Below are positions 7,560-16,329 of a stretch of 64,000 nucleotides of DNA, one piece after another (the first letter of the stretch is position 1; every line of letters begins with the position of its first letter). This DNA comes from Cohnella terricola. GTDB taxonomy: Bacteria > Bacillota > Bacilli > Paenibacillales > Paenibacillaceae. Made by a program: the position numbers and the translations under genes. The notes under the pieces were generated by a model. The model was not told where the DNA came from. It worked only from the letters and a program-made list of their open reading frames with translations, and searched no databases. The stretch covers positions 1 to 64,000 of the forward strand of contig NZ_VNJJ01000004.1 of the NCBI RefSeq assembly GCF_007786475.1. The letters run 5' to 3'.

Positions 7560-8123
7560 TTACGCCTTGAGCACGTCGTGGTCGACGTAACGCTCTCCGT
7601 TGATCTCGCTGATGACGTTAATCGCCACCTTGGCCCCGTCTCCCGCAGTAATGATCGTATGCATGCTGACTCCGGCGACTGTACCGGCAGCCCACACGTT
7701 CGCGATGCTGGTCTTGCCCTCCGGGGTGCAATCGACAATCGTCTTGATCCGCGGCTCCGTGCCCGGTTTCGTCCGTACACCGCTGGCTTCCGCCACGTCC
7801 ACGAACATTCCGGTCGCGATGATGACATGGCCCGCTTCGTAAGTTTGTCCCTCGGTTTCGATCGTCACGGAGTTATCTCCCGCGGTCAGCTTCGTCGCTT
7901 TGGCCGAAACGAATTCCGCTCCGAATTTGGCTGCCTGCTTCTTGCCCAGTGCGACAAGATCCGGACCGGAGATTCCTTCGGCTCCATAGTGATTTTCGAG
8001 CCATGCGCGTTTGGTTACGCTTTGGTCGCTGTCGATCACCAGTGTTTTCTTGCCCGCTTTTGCCGTAAATATGGCTGCGCTGGCGCCCGCAGGTCCCCCG
8101 CCGATTATCGCGATGTCGTACAT
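7560..8123 (-). CDS. Small FAD-dependent oxidoreductase (thioredoxin-reductase fold, no CxxC)
   Basis: The 187-residue protein begins with the dinucleotide-binding motif YDIAIIGGGPAG (GGGPAG at 8-13), has the second ATG motif VIIATGMF, and a C-terminal VWAAGTVAG...GDGAKVA block that binds FAD in thioredoxin reductases. There is no CxxC and the NADPH-binding domain is absent, so it is about 60% of a full TrxB. Small proteins like this are common in Bacillales, but I do not know a proven function. The ATG at 8123 has AGGAG at ideal spacing; a GTG nine bases upstream is less likely. Confidence 0.8.
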   Translation of the reverse strand: MYDIAIIGGGPAGASAAIFTAKAGKKTLVIDSDQSVTKRAWLENHYGAEGISGPDLVALGKKQAAKFGAEFVSAKATKLTAGDNSVTIETEGQTYEAGHVIIATGMFVDVAEASGVRTKPGTEPRIKTIVDCTPEGKTSIANVWAAGTVAGVSMHTIITAGDGAKVAINVISEINGERYVDHDVLKA

Positions 8124-8219
8124 AACAATCACTCCTAAGGAATATTATGGGACCCCCTTATTGTAACACGCGATTATGCGACTTTCAAAAAGTAAGTCCC
8201 ATTTCCGTGATTGTTCGCG

Positions 8220-8408
8220 TTAGCGGGAAGTTTCCTGCAACCGTTCCACCGCTACGGTTTGCGTGTCGGTCGGGCTTTGGCCCACTTGGACGGTGGCTAC
8301 GCCGTTCTCGACGTCGACGTTCTCGATCCAGACCGATTGGCCGTTATCCAACTGTACCTTGATATTGTCGGATGATTCGTAAATTTCCCTGGCCCTTTGC
8401 GCTTTCAT
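8220..8408 (-). CDS. sspH: H-type small acid-soluble spore protein
   Basis: The 62-residue protein opens with MKAQRAREIYESSDNIKV and continues with VWIENVDVENGVATV, then a threonine/valine-rich tail, matching the H-type SASP family (as in B. subtilis SspH). These minor spore proteins are made in the forespore, normally under sigma-G. Its start overlaps the stop of the upstream 58-residue gene as ATGA, so the two are co-translated. Confidence 0.9.
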   Translation of the reverse strand: MKAQRAREIYESSDNIKVQLDNGQSVWIENVDVENGVATVQVGQSPTDTQTVAVERLQETSR

Positions 8409-8581
8409 GGCTTATCGTCCTCCATCGTTCCCGTCGCCGTTTCCGAGATTAATCCGTTATGCATCGTGACTTGGCCTCCGCCGAGTCCTTCGTTGATCAT
8501 GCGGTCGACGTCCATGTCGTACAAGTCTCTTCCTTCATGGATCGAATCGCTCTGCGCTTGACTGTTTTCTTCCGAATCCAT
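8405..8581 (-). CDS. Conserved small acidic protein, partner of sspH
   Basis: The 58-residue protein starts at the ATG at 8581, which has AAAGGAG upstream; the longer frame into the Ku promoter region has no ribosome site. It is acidic and hydrophilic, with YDMDVDRMINEGLGGGQVTM in the centre. I do not recognise the family. Operon overlap with sspH suggests a spore-associated role, which is inference only. Confidence 0.75.
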   Translation of the reverse strand: MDSEENSQAQSDSIHEGRDLYDMDVDRMINEGLGGGQVTMHNGLISETATGTMEDDKP

Positions 8582-8697
8582 CGGTTCTCGTCTCCTTTCG
8601 CAATTGGCTTGCGGCCTTTCCAATATTCCCTGCGCGATTGATTTCCATGCGGAATGGGAACCGTAATGGAAACTGAACGTCAAAGGAGCCGCTGCCC

Positions 8698-9558
8698 ATG
8701 CATACCGTCTGGAAAGGCGCCATCAGCTTCGGATTGGTGCACGTCCCCGTGAAAATGTTCACAGCCACCGAGGATAAAGACATCCATCTGCGGATGATCC
8801 ATAAGGACTGCGGAACGCCGATCGCGAACGTGCGCACCTGCCCTCATTGCGAGAAGGAAGTGGCTTGGGAGGAAATCGCGAAAGGCTACGAGCAGGAAAA
8901 AGGACGGTTTGTCCTATTCGAACCGGAAGAATTAGACGCCATTAAACCGGAAAATACGAAAACGATCCAAATTCTCGATTTCGTCGATCTGACGGAAATC
9001 GACCCGCTTTATTATCAGAAGGCTTACTACTTGTCTCCCGATCAGGCCGGCTCGGGGGCGTATAATTTATTGCTTGAAGCGATGCGCCAATCGGGCAAGA
9101 TCGGCATCGCCAAGATCGCCATTCGAAGCAAAAGCAGCCTGGCAGCCATTCGAGCGGTGGACAACTGCATCTGTATGGAAACCATGCATTATCCGGATGA
9201 AATCCGCTCGCTCCAGCTCGTACCGAACTTACCGGAGCAAGCCAACGTGAACGACAGGGAGCTGGCGATGGCGAGAATGCTCATCGATCAGCTCTCCACT
9301 CCGTTCGACCCGACGAAATACACCGACGATTACCGAATCGCGCTGCAAGAAGCCATTCAGCGCAAAATTTCCGGAGAAGGTGCGGATATCGTGACCGCTC
9401 CCGAAGTGGCAAGAACGAACGTCATCGATTTGATGGCCGCGCTGCAGGCAAGTCTGGAAGCGGTCAAGCCGGCTGGCGAGGCCGATACGGGCGGCGAGCG
9501 AAACAAAGCGAAAACCCGCGGAACGCGCAGCCGCAAAAAAGAAGGGGCGGTACCGTAA
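8698..9558 (+). CDS. ku: Non-homologous end joining protein Ku
   Basis: This 286-residue bacterial Ku homodimer subunit binds DNA double-strand ends and recruits the ligase/polymerase. The family signature MHTVWKGAISFGLVHVPVKM is at the N-terminus, CPHCEKEV forms a short cysteine pair, and YYLSPDQ and the ring-forming core are intact. The C-terminus is a lysine/arginine-rich tail (KTRGTRSRKKEG) that binds DNA in other Ku proteins. The start has AAAGGAG nine bases upstream. It heads a three-gene NHEJ operon and is divergent from the sspH pair. Confidence 0.96.
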   Translation: MHTVWKGAISFGLVHVPVKMFTATEDKDIHLRMIHKDCGTPIANVRTCPHCEKEVAWEEIAKGYEQEKGRFVLFEPEELDAIKPENTKTIQILDFVDLTEIDPLYYQKAYYLSPDQAGSGAYNLLLEAMRQSGKIGIAKIAIRSKSSLAAIRAVDNCICMETMHYPDEIRSLQLVPNLPEQANVNDRELAMARMLIDQLSTPFDPTKYTDDYRIALQEAIQRKISGEGADIVTAPEVARTNVIDLMAALQASLEAVKPAGEADTGGERNKAKTRGTRSRKKEGAVP

Positions 9559-9591
9559 CATGCGGGTAACGATCCTCGCCGGCTCCTTCCT

Positions 9592-10548
9592 ATGAATTTA
9601 AGTCCGGTGATACCCTTCGAACCCATCTCCGTTCCGTCCTTTCCTCAGGGCGACAACTGGATTGCCCAAATCAAATGGGACGGCGTAAGAATGCTCATCT
9701 ACTTCGATGGCCGCGAGACGCGGCTGATCAATCGCAGGTTAAACGATCGGACGGCGCAGTACCCTGAATTCGGGGATCCTTCGACCTATTGCGCCTCCTC
9801 TTCGTTTATTCTCGACGGGGAGATGATCGCCTTCGACGAGAACAAGCCATCCTTTCACGAAGTCATGAGAAGAGATGGCGTCCGCAAAGAAACGAATATT
9901 AGGATTGCCATATCGCAAGTTCCGGTTACCTACATGATTTTCGACGTCTTGTACGCCGATGGAATATGGCTGACTAACGAGCCGCTCGGTGAAAGGCAGA
10001 AGAGGCTTAGCGACATGATCGTTCCCTGCGAACGAGTTCAGGTCTGCCAGAATTTCGCCGACGCTCCGAAGCTGTTCGAGTTGATGAAAGCCCACCGCAT
10101 GGAAGGCATCGTCTGCAAGTCTCTGGACAGCGCCTATTCGATCGGGAAGAAGGACAACCGCTGGCAGAAAATAAAGATCACCCGCGATCTGATAGCGGCC
10201 GTTGGAGGGGTTACGTATAACGGCAAACTCGTCAATTCTCTGCTGTTAGGGTTATATGACGAAGAAGGAAAATGGCATTATATCGGAAACGCCGGAACGG
10301 GGAAAATGTCGCAAGAAGAGTGGCGCCGATTGACCGATCGTATCCCGTCGATCGCCTCCGTCGATATGCCGTTCTCCCATAAACCCGATAAGCATAAAGA
10401 CGCGGTATGGGTCATTCCGACCATTGTCGCCAAAGTAAGTTTCCTGGAATGGACACCGGGCGGAACGATGCGGCAGCCGAGCATTCAAGCTTTGCTTCCC
10501 CCAACGTCGTTGTCGGAATGTTCGCTGAAGCAGATTGACGAACGATAA
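9592..10548 (+). CDS. ATP-dependent DNA ligase, stand-alone LigD ligase module
   Basis: The 318-residue enzyme seals DNA nicks with ATP. Its nucleotidyltransferase motifs are visible: the AMP-accepting lysine in KWDG (Lys28), LINRR, LDGEM, MEGIVCK and WQKIKI. An OB-fold domain ending in VAKVSFLEWTPGG follows. In B. subtilis LigD (YkoU) this module is fused to a polymerase; here it is a separate gene between Ku and the polymerase. A 33-base gap separates it from Ku. Confidence 0.93.
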   Translation: MNLSPVIPFEPISVPSFPQGDNWIAQIKWDGVRMLIYFDGRETRLINRRLNDRTAQYPEFGDPSTYCASSSFILDGEMIAFDENKPSFHEVMRRDGVRKETNIRIAISQVPVTYMIFDVLYADGIWLTNEPLGERQKRLSDMIVPCERVQVCQNFADAPKLFELMKAHRMEGIVCKSLDSAYSIGKKDNRWQKIKITRDLIAAVGGVTYNGKLVNSLLLGLYDEEGKWHYIGNAGTGKMSQEEWRRLTDRIPSIASVDMPFSHKPDKHKDAVWVIPTIVAKVSFLEWTPGGTMRQPSIQALLPPTSLSECSLKQIDER

Positions 10549-10571
10549 CCGCCGCTGCAAAGGAGACCGGA

Positions 10572-11462
10572 ATGGAAAAGCAAAGAACGATCGTGCGGCT
10601 TGGCGAGCATGAACTGGCCATCTCCCATCCGGATAAGCCAATTTGGCCGGAGGCAGGGATCACCAAACTCATGTACGTACAAATTCTTGCCGAACTCTCC
10701 CCCTACCTGTTGCCTTACACTATGGGCCGCTATTTAACGACGATTCGTTACCCGGAAGGCATTCACGGGGTGAGCTTCTACCAGAAAAATTGTCCCGAGC
10801 CGATCCCGGATTACGTTCGCACCGCCCAAGACGGAAAAATCCGTTATGTCGTCCTCGATTCCGTGCAGACGCTGCTCTGGATGGGTAGCTTATACAGTCT
10901 GGAATATCACGTATCATCCGATGAAATCGCGAATCCTCTGCCGAATACCTGGATGCTCGATATCGATCCTTCGCTCGAAGTAGAACCCCGTTTGATGGAA
11001 GCGACCGACCTCGTCGGACAATTGCTGAATTCGCTTGGCCTAAGCGCGGTTCCCAAAACTTCGGGCGCGACCGGTGTGCAAGTGGTCATGCCGATCGAGC
11101 GAGGCCCGAGCTTCGACGAGCTCCGGCGCTTCGGCAAGTTCGTCTCGGAGTATCTCGTGGCGCGGCATCCCGGTTTGTTCACCGTAGAACGTTTGAAGAA
11201 GGATCGGGGCGATCTGATCTACCTTGACTATCTGCAGCACTATGCAGGCAAGACGCTTCCCGCCCCTTACTCTCCGCGTGCCCGCTCCGGTGCGACCGTG
11301 TCGACTCCGCTCTCCTGGGACGAAGTGCGCCGGAACGTCATACCTGCCGACTTTCATCTGCTGAATATCCGGGAACGTCTCCGGGATCGAGGCGACTTGC
11401 TGATCTCCGCTCCGCGTCAATCGCTCGCCCCGGTGATCTCAAGTCTGCCCGCCACGATCTAG
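10572..11462 (+). CDS. LigD-type NHEJ DNA polymerase/primase (stand-alone)
   Basis: The 296-residue protein is an archaeo-eukaryotic primase-fold polymerase that fills ends during NHEJ. Evidence: LAISHPDKPIWPEAGITK at the start, FYQKNCP, the metal-binding DxD in MLDIDPS (Asp130 and Asp132), and KTSGATGVQVVMP. Many homologues have His where Gln is found in the GVQV stretch. Start ATG with AAAGGAG. Its TAG stop (11460-11462) overlaps the converging cardiolipin synthase stop through a shared CTAG, so there is no terminator between the two genes. Confidence 0.92.
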   Translation: MEKQRTIVRLGEHELAISHPDKPIWPEAGITKLMYVQILAELSPYLLPYTMGRYLTTIRYPEGIHGVSFYQKNCPEPIPDYVRTAQDGKIRYVVLDSVQTLLWMGSLYSLEYHVSSDEIANPLPNTWMLDIDPSLEVEPRLMEATDLVGQLLNSLGLSAVPKTSGATGVQVVMPIERGPSFDELRRFGKFVSEYLVARHPGLFTVERLKKDRGDLIYLDYLQHYAGKTLPAPYSPRARSGATVSTPLSWDEVRRNVIPADFHLLNIRERLRDRGDLLISAPRQSLAPVISSLPATI

Positions 11463-12892
11463 AGCAAAGGCGACAATAATCGCGCCATCGCTTCTTTGAT
11501 CTTCTGAACGCGGGACCGCCGATGAAATTTCTGCAGATTGATCTCCCTGCTGTCCTCCAGATCCTGCAGGAAATCCCGTTCCAATTCGGAGATCGCCCTC
11601 GGCTCGAATAAATGGGCATTAATCTCGAAATTGCTGAAGAAGCTGCGCAGATCCATATTCGCCGATCCTACGACCGCGACGAACTTGTCGACGATCAGCG
11701 TCTTGGCATGAACAAACCCTTTCTCGTATTGCCAGATTCTGACCCCGGAGCGCATCATTTCTTCCGCGTATGACAACGTCGCAAAATGCACGAGCCACGT
11801 ATCCGGAACGTGAGGAATGATGATCCGTACGTCGACCCCGCTCGCCGCCGCGTCGTGAAGAGCCATGGCGATGCTCGAGCTGGGAATAAAATAGGGTGTC
11901 GCAATCCATATGCGTTCGTTGGCTGCGTTCACCAACGCGAACACCGAATCGTGAATCGCGTCCCCCTTCCGGTTCGGTCCCGCCGGAACGATCTGCACCG
12001 CCTCATCTTTCGGAATGCCGTGAATCGGAAAGAACGACGGATCGTCCGGCTTATCGCGCGTCGCGATCTCCCAGTCTTTCAGGAATACTTCTTGCAGCCA
12101 ATAGACAGAATCCCCTTCGAGCATTAGGTGGGTATCTCGCCAATAACCTAACCTCGGGTGCTTCCCGATGTATTCGTCCCCAACGTTAATGCCTCCGATA
12201 AAGCCGATTTTGCCATCCACTACCGTAATTTTCCGATGGTTGCGATAATTCATTCTCTTTTTCAGGAAGGAAGGTCTAAGCGGGAAAAAACAAGCGCACT
12301 CCACCCCGCCTTGCTTCAGATCGCGAATGTATGAATCCCTCAGCTTTATGCTTCCGATCCCATCGTACAGCAGCTTTACCTGAACGCCTTCGCGCGCTTT
12401 CCCGATGAGCGCCTGTTGAAAATCCCTTCCCACCCCGTCGTCGCGGACGATATAGGACGAAACATGGATATGCGACTTCGCGCCGCGGATCGCTTCGAGC
12501 ATCGCCTCGTAAGTATCCATGCCGTTATTGAATATCCGGCTTCGGTTTCTGCCCGTTATCGGCAATTCGCCTCTCTTGAGCAACGTTCGAAATAAGCGCG
12601 TCTGCGAAGAAAGTTCCGGCACCGGCAGCTCGGAAGCGCTCGTTATTGTGTCGCTCATCGCGATCAGCTTAGCCCGGCGACGTTGGTCAAGGCTCCCCCG
12701 GCGGCGAGCCTTTCTGCTTCTACGGTACTCAGTAGCCAGAAAGTAATACAGAATAAAACCCACGAGCGGGAACAAAAACAAGATAAAAAGCCAAGCCGTC
12801 GCATGGGCGGGCCTGCGGAATTCAAGCAGCAATATGGTCGCCGCCTGAAAGATAAAGATGAATAACAGAATGCTAATTCCAAGCGCAATCAT
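11459..12892 (-). CDS. cls: Cardiolipin synthase
   Basis: This 477-residue phospholipase-D-superfamily membrane enzyme condenses two phosphatidylglycerols to cardiolipin. Two N-terminal membrane helices (about residues 2-22 and 30-52) are followed by a basic stretch (RRSRKARRRG). The two HKD motifs are HRKITVVDGKIGFIGG and HAKTLIVDKFVAVVGSANMD. ATG at 12892. It appears monocistronic. Confidence 0.95.
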   Translation of the reverse strand: MIALGISILLFIFIFQAATILLLEFRRPAHATAWLFILFLFPLVGFILYYFLATEYRRSRKARRRGSLDQRRRAKLIAMSDTITSASELPVPELSSQTRLFRTLLKRGELPITGRNRSRIFNNGMDTYEAMLEAIRGAKSHIHVSSYIVRDDGVGRDFQQALIGKAREGVQVKLLYDGIGSIKLRDSYIRDLKQGGVECACFFPLRPSFLKKRMNYRNHRKITVVDGKIGFIGGINVGDEYIGKHPRLGYWRDTHLMLEGDSVYWLQEVFLKDWEIATRDKPDDPSFFPIHGIPKDEAVQIVPAGPNRKGDAIHDSVFALVNAANERIWIATPYFIPSSSIAMALHDAAASGVDVRIIIPHVPDTWLVHFATLSYAEEMMRSGVRIWQYEKGFVHAKTLIVDKFVAVVGSANMDLRSFFSNFEINAHLFEPRAISELERDFLQDLEDSREINLQKFHRRSRVQKIKEAMARLLSPLL

Positions 12893-13007
12893 TCGCCTTA
12901 CCCTCGCCGTCTCTTATTGATTATAGGAATGAAAGGAAGGTTTCCAGAATAAATAGCATTAGAACCAGGTTCAAATCGATAAGCGTTCGAAACCGAAAGG
13001 AGAGCCG

Positions 13008-13994
13008 ATGGCACACTATCGACGGAAAGCGAAATGGTCGTTCATTCTGATCCGGGACGCGGATCATCGGGTGAAGCAATTTCGGGTATCCGGGAGAACG
13101 GTCGCGTTCCTCCCCGTCGCGGCCGCGCTAACGGTTGCCGGCGGCTTCGCAGGCACGGAGCTTCAGGCGCTGCATCGGATTCACGATCTGGAGTTTCTGC
13201 TTGCCGATAACACGGGCCGTTACGACGCTGCGCTAGCGGGAAGAAACGGAGAAATCCATACCCTGAGGGAAGAGCTCCGCGTACTGAACGGAGAGACCCA
13301 ACAACTGCAGGAACGCATGAACGCCTTAGCCGAATTGGAAACGAAACTCCGGCGGTTTATCGAGAAATACGGAGATGACCCGATCTTACCGGCGTTTGGA
13401 AAATCCGGCTCCTCCGATTCCGAGGTTGCCGCTTCAACCTTAATGGGTTCTTCGTCCGATAAACTGTCCGCCACCGCGGTCGAGTCAACGATCGCCGATT
13501 TCTCGGAGTTGTCGCAGATGCTCGATGAGATGGCCGCCTCAATGGAAGCGAATCTCCGCAAGGTGGAGCAGCGGCGCGCGGAGTTTGACGCGCTTCCTTC
13601 CGGATGGCCTACCGTATCCAGAAAGCTGACCTCCGGATTCGGATACCGCAGCGATCCGTTTACGGGCAAGTCCACCTTCCACGCAGGCGTGGATATTACC
13701 GGCGATGTCGGCGACCCGATCTTCGCCGCCGGTGACGGTACGGTGAAAGTGGCGGAATTTAATCTTACACGAGGTAATTATATCATCATTGCCCATCGCA
13801 ACGGTTTGGAATCATGGTATATGCATTTAAGCAAGATCGAAGTCAACGCCGGACAACAGTTAAAACGGGGCGATAAGATCGGAAAAATGGGCAACAGCGG
13901 ACGAAGCACGGGACCTCATCTGCATTTTCAAGTCGTGGCCAGCGAGGAACCGGTGAATCCGCTCCCTTATTTGCGACAGATCAAGGAGGATTGA
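13008..13994 (+). CDS. Membrane-anchored M23 (lysostaphin-type) metallopeptidase
   Basis: The 328-residue protein has a basic N-terminus and a single membrane helix (about residues 33-55, VAFLPVAAALTVAGGFAG). A coiled-coil region of roughly residues 60-195 follows, then a C-terminal M23 domain. The zinc-site residues are in FHAGVDITG (H and D) and GPHLHFQ. Such proteins cut peptidoglycan cross-links or serve as regulatory scaffolds. RBS is GAAAGGAGAGCC before the ATG. The bactofilin gene follows with the stop-to-start spacing of coupled genes, an arrangement common for M23-bactofilin pairs. Confidence 0.93.
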   Translation: MAHYRRKAKWSFILIRDADHRVKQFRVSGRTVAFLPVAAALTVAGGFAGTELQALHRIHDLEFLLADNTGRYDAALAGRNGEIHTLREELRVLNGETQQLQERMNALAELETKLRRFIEKYGDDPILPAFGKSGSSDSEVAASTLMGSSSDKLSATAVESTIADFSELSQMLDEMAASMEANLRKVEQRRAEFDALPSGWPTVSRKLTSGFGYRSDPFTGKSTFHAGVDITGDVGDPIFAAGDGTVKVAEFNLTRGNYIIIAHRNGLESWYMHLSKIEVNAGQQLKRGDKIGKMGNSGRSTGPHLHFQVVASEEPVNPLPYLRQIKED

Positions 13995-13999
13995 TTGCG

Positions 14000-14467
14000 A
14001 TGTTCAAGGAGAAGAACAAACGGACATCCGGCACGACGGACACGTTGATCGGCGCCGGCACGGAGATGAACGGGCTGCTGAAATCCGAAGCGGGAGTCCG
14101 AATCGAGGGCGCATACCAAGGGGACATCGAGAGCAAAGGAGACATTGTGATCGGGGAAGGCGGCGTGGCGAAATCCAACATCACCGCCCGCGACGTGACG
14201 ATCGCGGGCAAAGTATACGGGGACGTACATACATTCGGGAAGCTGATCATCACCGCCACGGGGCAGTTGCACGGCAATTCGCATGCGGCGATCCTTCGCG
14301 TTCATGAAGGCGGCATCCTGAACGGCAGCAGCCGAATGGAGCGTGGAGAATCGCGGACGGCGAACGTCGCTACCGGGGATTCGGCTCCGAGTGTCGGCCA
14401 TCTCCCCGGCTCGGGCGCCGTTCTCGGCGGAGGGCACGCGGATAAGAAAGCGAAGCAGGCGGGGTGA
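14000..14467 (+). CDS. Bactofilin
   Basis: The 155-residue protein belongs to the bactofilin (DUF583) family of polymerising beta-helix scaffolds. Evidence: DTLIGAGTEMNGLLKSE, GAYQGDIESKGDIVIGEGG and the repeated hydrophobic/glycine ladder through KVYGDVHTFGKL and GQLHGN. The C-terminal 40 residues are disordered and end in lysines. The ATG at 14000 has AAGGAGG ten bases upstream; the TTG at 13991 is too close to it. It probably positions the M23 enzyme encoded just before it. Confidence 0.92.
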   Translation: MFKEKNKRTSGTTDTLIGAGTEMNGLLKSEAGVRIEGAYQGDIESKGDIVIGEGGVAKSNITARDVTIAGKVYGDVHTFGKLIITATGQLHGNSHAAILRVHEGGILNGSSRMERGESRTANVATGDSAPSVGHLPGSGAVLGGGHADKKAKQAG

Positions 14468-14479
14468 TCCCCGCCTAAA

Positions 14480-14516
14480 GACTGTCGAGAATTTTTCGAC
14501 AGTCTTTTTTGTTTTG
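14480..14516 (+). terminator. Terminator of the M23-bactofilin operon
   Basis: GACTGTCGA and TCGACAGTC form a 9-bp stem, followed by TTTTTTGTTTT. The 180 bases from here to the next gene show no further feature that I can identify. Confidence 0.9.
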
Positions 14517-14697
14517 CGGCGCGGAACAGTTCCCCTAGGTGGCGAGGAGATAGGCCGGAAATCAGTCTATCTTTACAAGAAAATCCGCCGCACACGAGGG
14601 AATTCACGATGAACTAGAATTGGTGATATGGCTTGGTCACCTTAACGTTCTTCGCGCATACATTAAAAATAAATCCGACTTCTAGAGGTGACGACTT

Positions 14698-16290
14698 ATG
14701 ACATCGACTAACCCTTCCGCAGGAAGCGGCGGAGGAGATTCTTCCGCTGGGTTTAATGGGACAAGCATACCGAGCGCCAAATGCTGCAATAACGTTACGG
14801 ACTATGGAGCAAAAGGCGACGGCACTACGGACGATACGGCAGCGATTCAGAGCGCGCTCAATGCTCTCGTCAAAGCGGGAAAAGGGGATGCTTTGACGTT
14901 CCCGCCCGGAACTTATAAAATCACGTCGACCATTACGATTAATGCGAGCTATGTAAGTATCCTGTCGCATGGCGCAACGCTGGATGCAAGTTCCATGACA
15001 AGCGGAGCGGCCATTAATATCACGGGCACTGTTTTCTTGCCTTATAAACAATCGACTACAATTCTCGAAGGATTTAAGCTTGTGGGCAACTCCCAGAATG
15101 GAAACGTAACGGGTATTCGATTCCACACGCCGAATGGCAACGGGGAAGGCAGTTCGCACATCACGTTGAGAAATCTCAACATCTCCAACTTCGGTATCGG
15201 GCTCGATTATGGAAATCACGCGTATCTGATTAATCACTATGGATTAGACGTATACTCCTGCGGAATCTGTGTCAACCATAACGCCGACGCCATAGATGGC
15301 GGGGAAAGAATAAACTTTAACGGCTGCGTGTTCTTCAATTCTACGCAAGCTATTCGCATTAAAGGCGATGCATCCAGTTTTATTTTTCAAGCGTGTTCTT
15401 TTGATTATAATGCAAAGCAATTCGATATTTACCAATCCAGAATTTTTATGACGAATTGCCATATCGAGGGCAACGATTACGCGGAGCCCCCGATCAAACT
15501 GGATAGCGATGCCTACTTGGATATAAACGGAAGTTGGATATTGATTACAGACGGACTGCCCCACCATGTGCCCTATATGATTAATTTCCTTAGCGGAAAT
15601 AGCTCTTGTCGTATCGCCAACAGTTTTGTTAACAACACCAAAACCGCTACCGATTATTGGGCGACGGGACCCGGACAGCTTATTCTAGATAATATCCATT
15701 CGTACGAAATCACGCAGAACCCCTTGCTGCTTTCGCAAAGCCAAAATTTATTGGCTGACGGAGGATTCGAGAGTACGACAATCAAAGACAACATTTTCAT
15801 CACCGAAGATACAGCCAAAATTACCAACCGTTTCACAGGTAATAACATTGCCCTATCGATCAGCACGTCCGTTAAGCGATCAGGTTCCGGTTCGTTGAAA
15901 GCAAACAAAGTATATGGTCCGTATTCCGGATGCGCGTTCGTCATTGCCGTCCCTATTTCCAGGCCGCAAGCGATGATGAATGCGAGTATTTGGTTCAATA
16001 AGCCGGGGACGGGCGGGTCGGGGAATATTGCGATCGAGACGGGATGGGCCATCTTGTCTTTAAATGAAAGTGCAGTCCCCATTATTGCCTATGAAAAGAT
16101 TAGAGGAAGCGTGCCTTATAACTTAAAGAGCAGCCCTAGCGGTTGGATAAATTACAGGGACGGCGAACCGTTCCGACGCAGTCCCACTTGGGCTACACAC
16201 TACTTCGTGCGTTGCTATATGACGGTCTGGGATAGCGGCGGAAATCAAGCCATTTATTTCGATGACGTTGAGATTAATACGATTGGATAG
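14698..16290 (+). CDS. Pectate-lyase-3 type right-handed beta-helix protein
   Basis: The 530-residue protein carries the tailspike/pectate-lyase-3 opening TDYGAKGDGTTDDTAAIQSA at about residues 34-53, then beta-helix coils (LRNLNISNFGIGL, FNGCVFFNSTQAI, ANSFVNN). From about residue 345 a C-terminal jelly-roll-like carbohydrate-binding part begins (LLADGGFES). The start ATG at 14698 has AGAGGTG upstream. There is no signal peptide: the N-terminus is polar and Ser/Gly-rich. Its position at the end of the EPS locus suggests a polysaccharide-degrading or -modifying enzyme. How it would leave the cell is not evident, and phage-tail origin is an alternative. Confidence 0.75.
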   Translation: MTSTNPSAGSGGGDSSAGFNGTSIPSAKCCNNVTDYGAKGDGTTDDTAAIQSALNALVKAGKGDALTFPPGTYKITSTITINASYVSILSHGATLDASSMTSGAAINITGTVFLPYKQSTTILEGFKLVGNSQNGNVTGIRFHTPNGNGEGSSHITLRNLNISNFGIGLDYGNHAYLINHYGLDVYSCGICVNHNADAIDGGERINFNGCVFFNSTQAIRIKGDASSFIFQACSFDYNAKQFDIYQSRIFMTNCHIEGNDYAEPPIKLDSDAYLDINGSWILITDGLPHHVPYMINFLSGNSSCRIANSFVNNTKTATDYWATGPGQLILDNIHSYEITQNPLLLSQSQNLLADGGFESTTIKDNIFITEDTAKITNRFTGNNIALSISTSVKRSGSGSLKANKVYGPYSGCAFVIAVPISRPQAMMNASIWFNKPGTGGSGNIAIETGWAILSLNESAVPIIAYEKIRGSVPYNLKSSPSGWINYRDGEPFRRSPTWATHYFVRCYMTVWDSGGNQAIYFDDVEINTIG

Positions 16291-16296
16291 TATGCC

Positions 16297-16329
16297 GGTC
16301 CCCCATCGTTTCACACGGCGGGGGACCTT
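16297..16329. terminator. Bidirectional terminator between beta-helix and acyltransferase genes
   Basis: GGTCCCCC and GGGGGACC form an 8-bp GC-rich stem just past the plus-strand stop. The stop codon of the converging acyltransferase lies in the loop. T-runs are short, so efficiency is uncertain. Confidence 0.65.
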
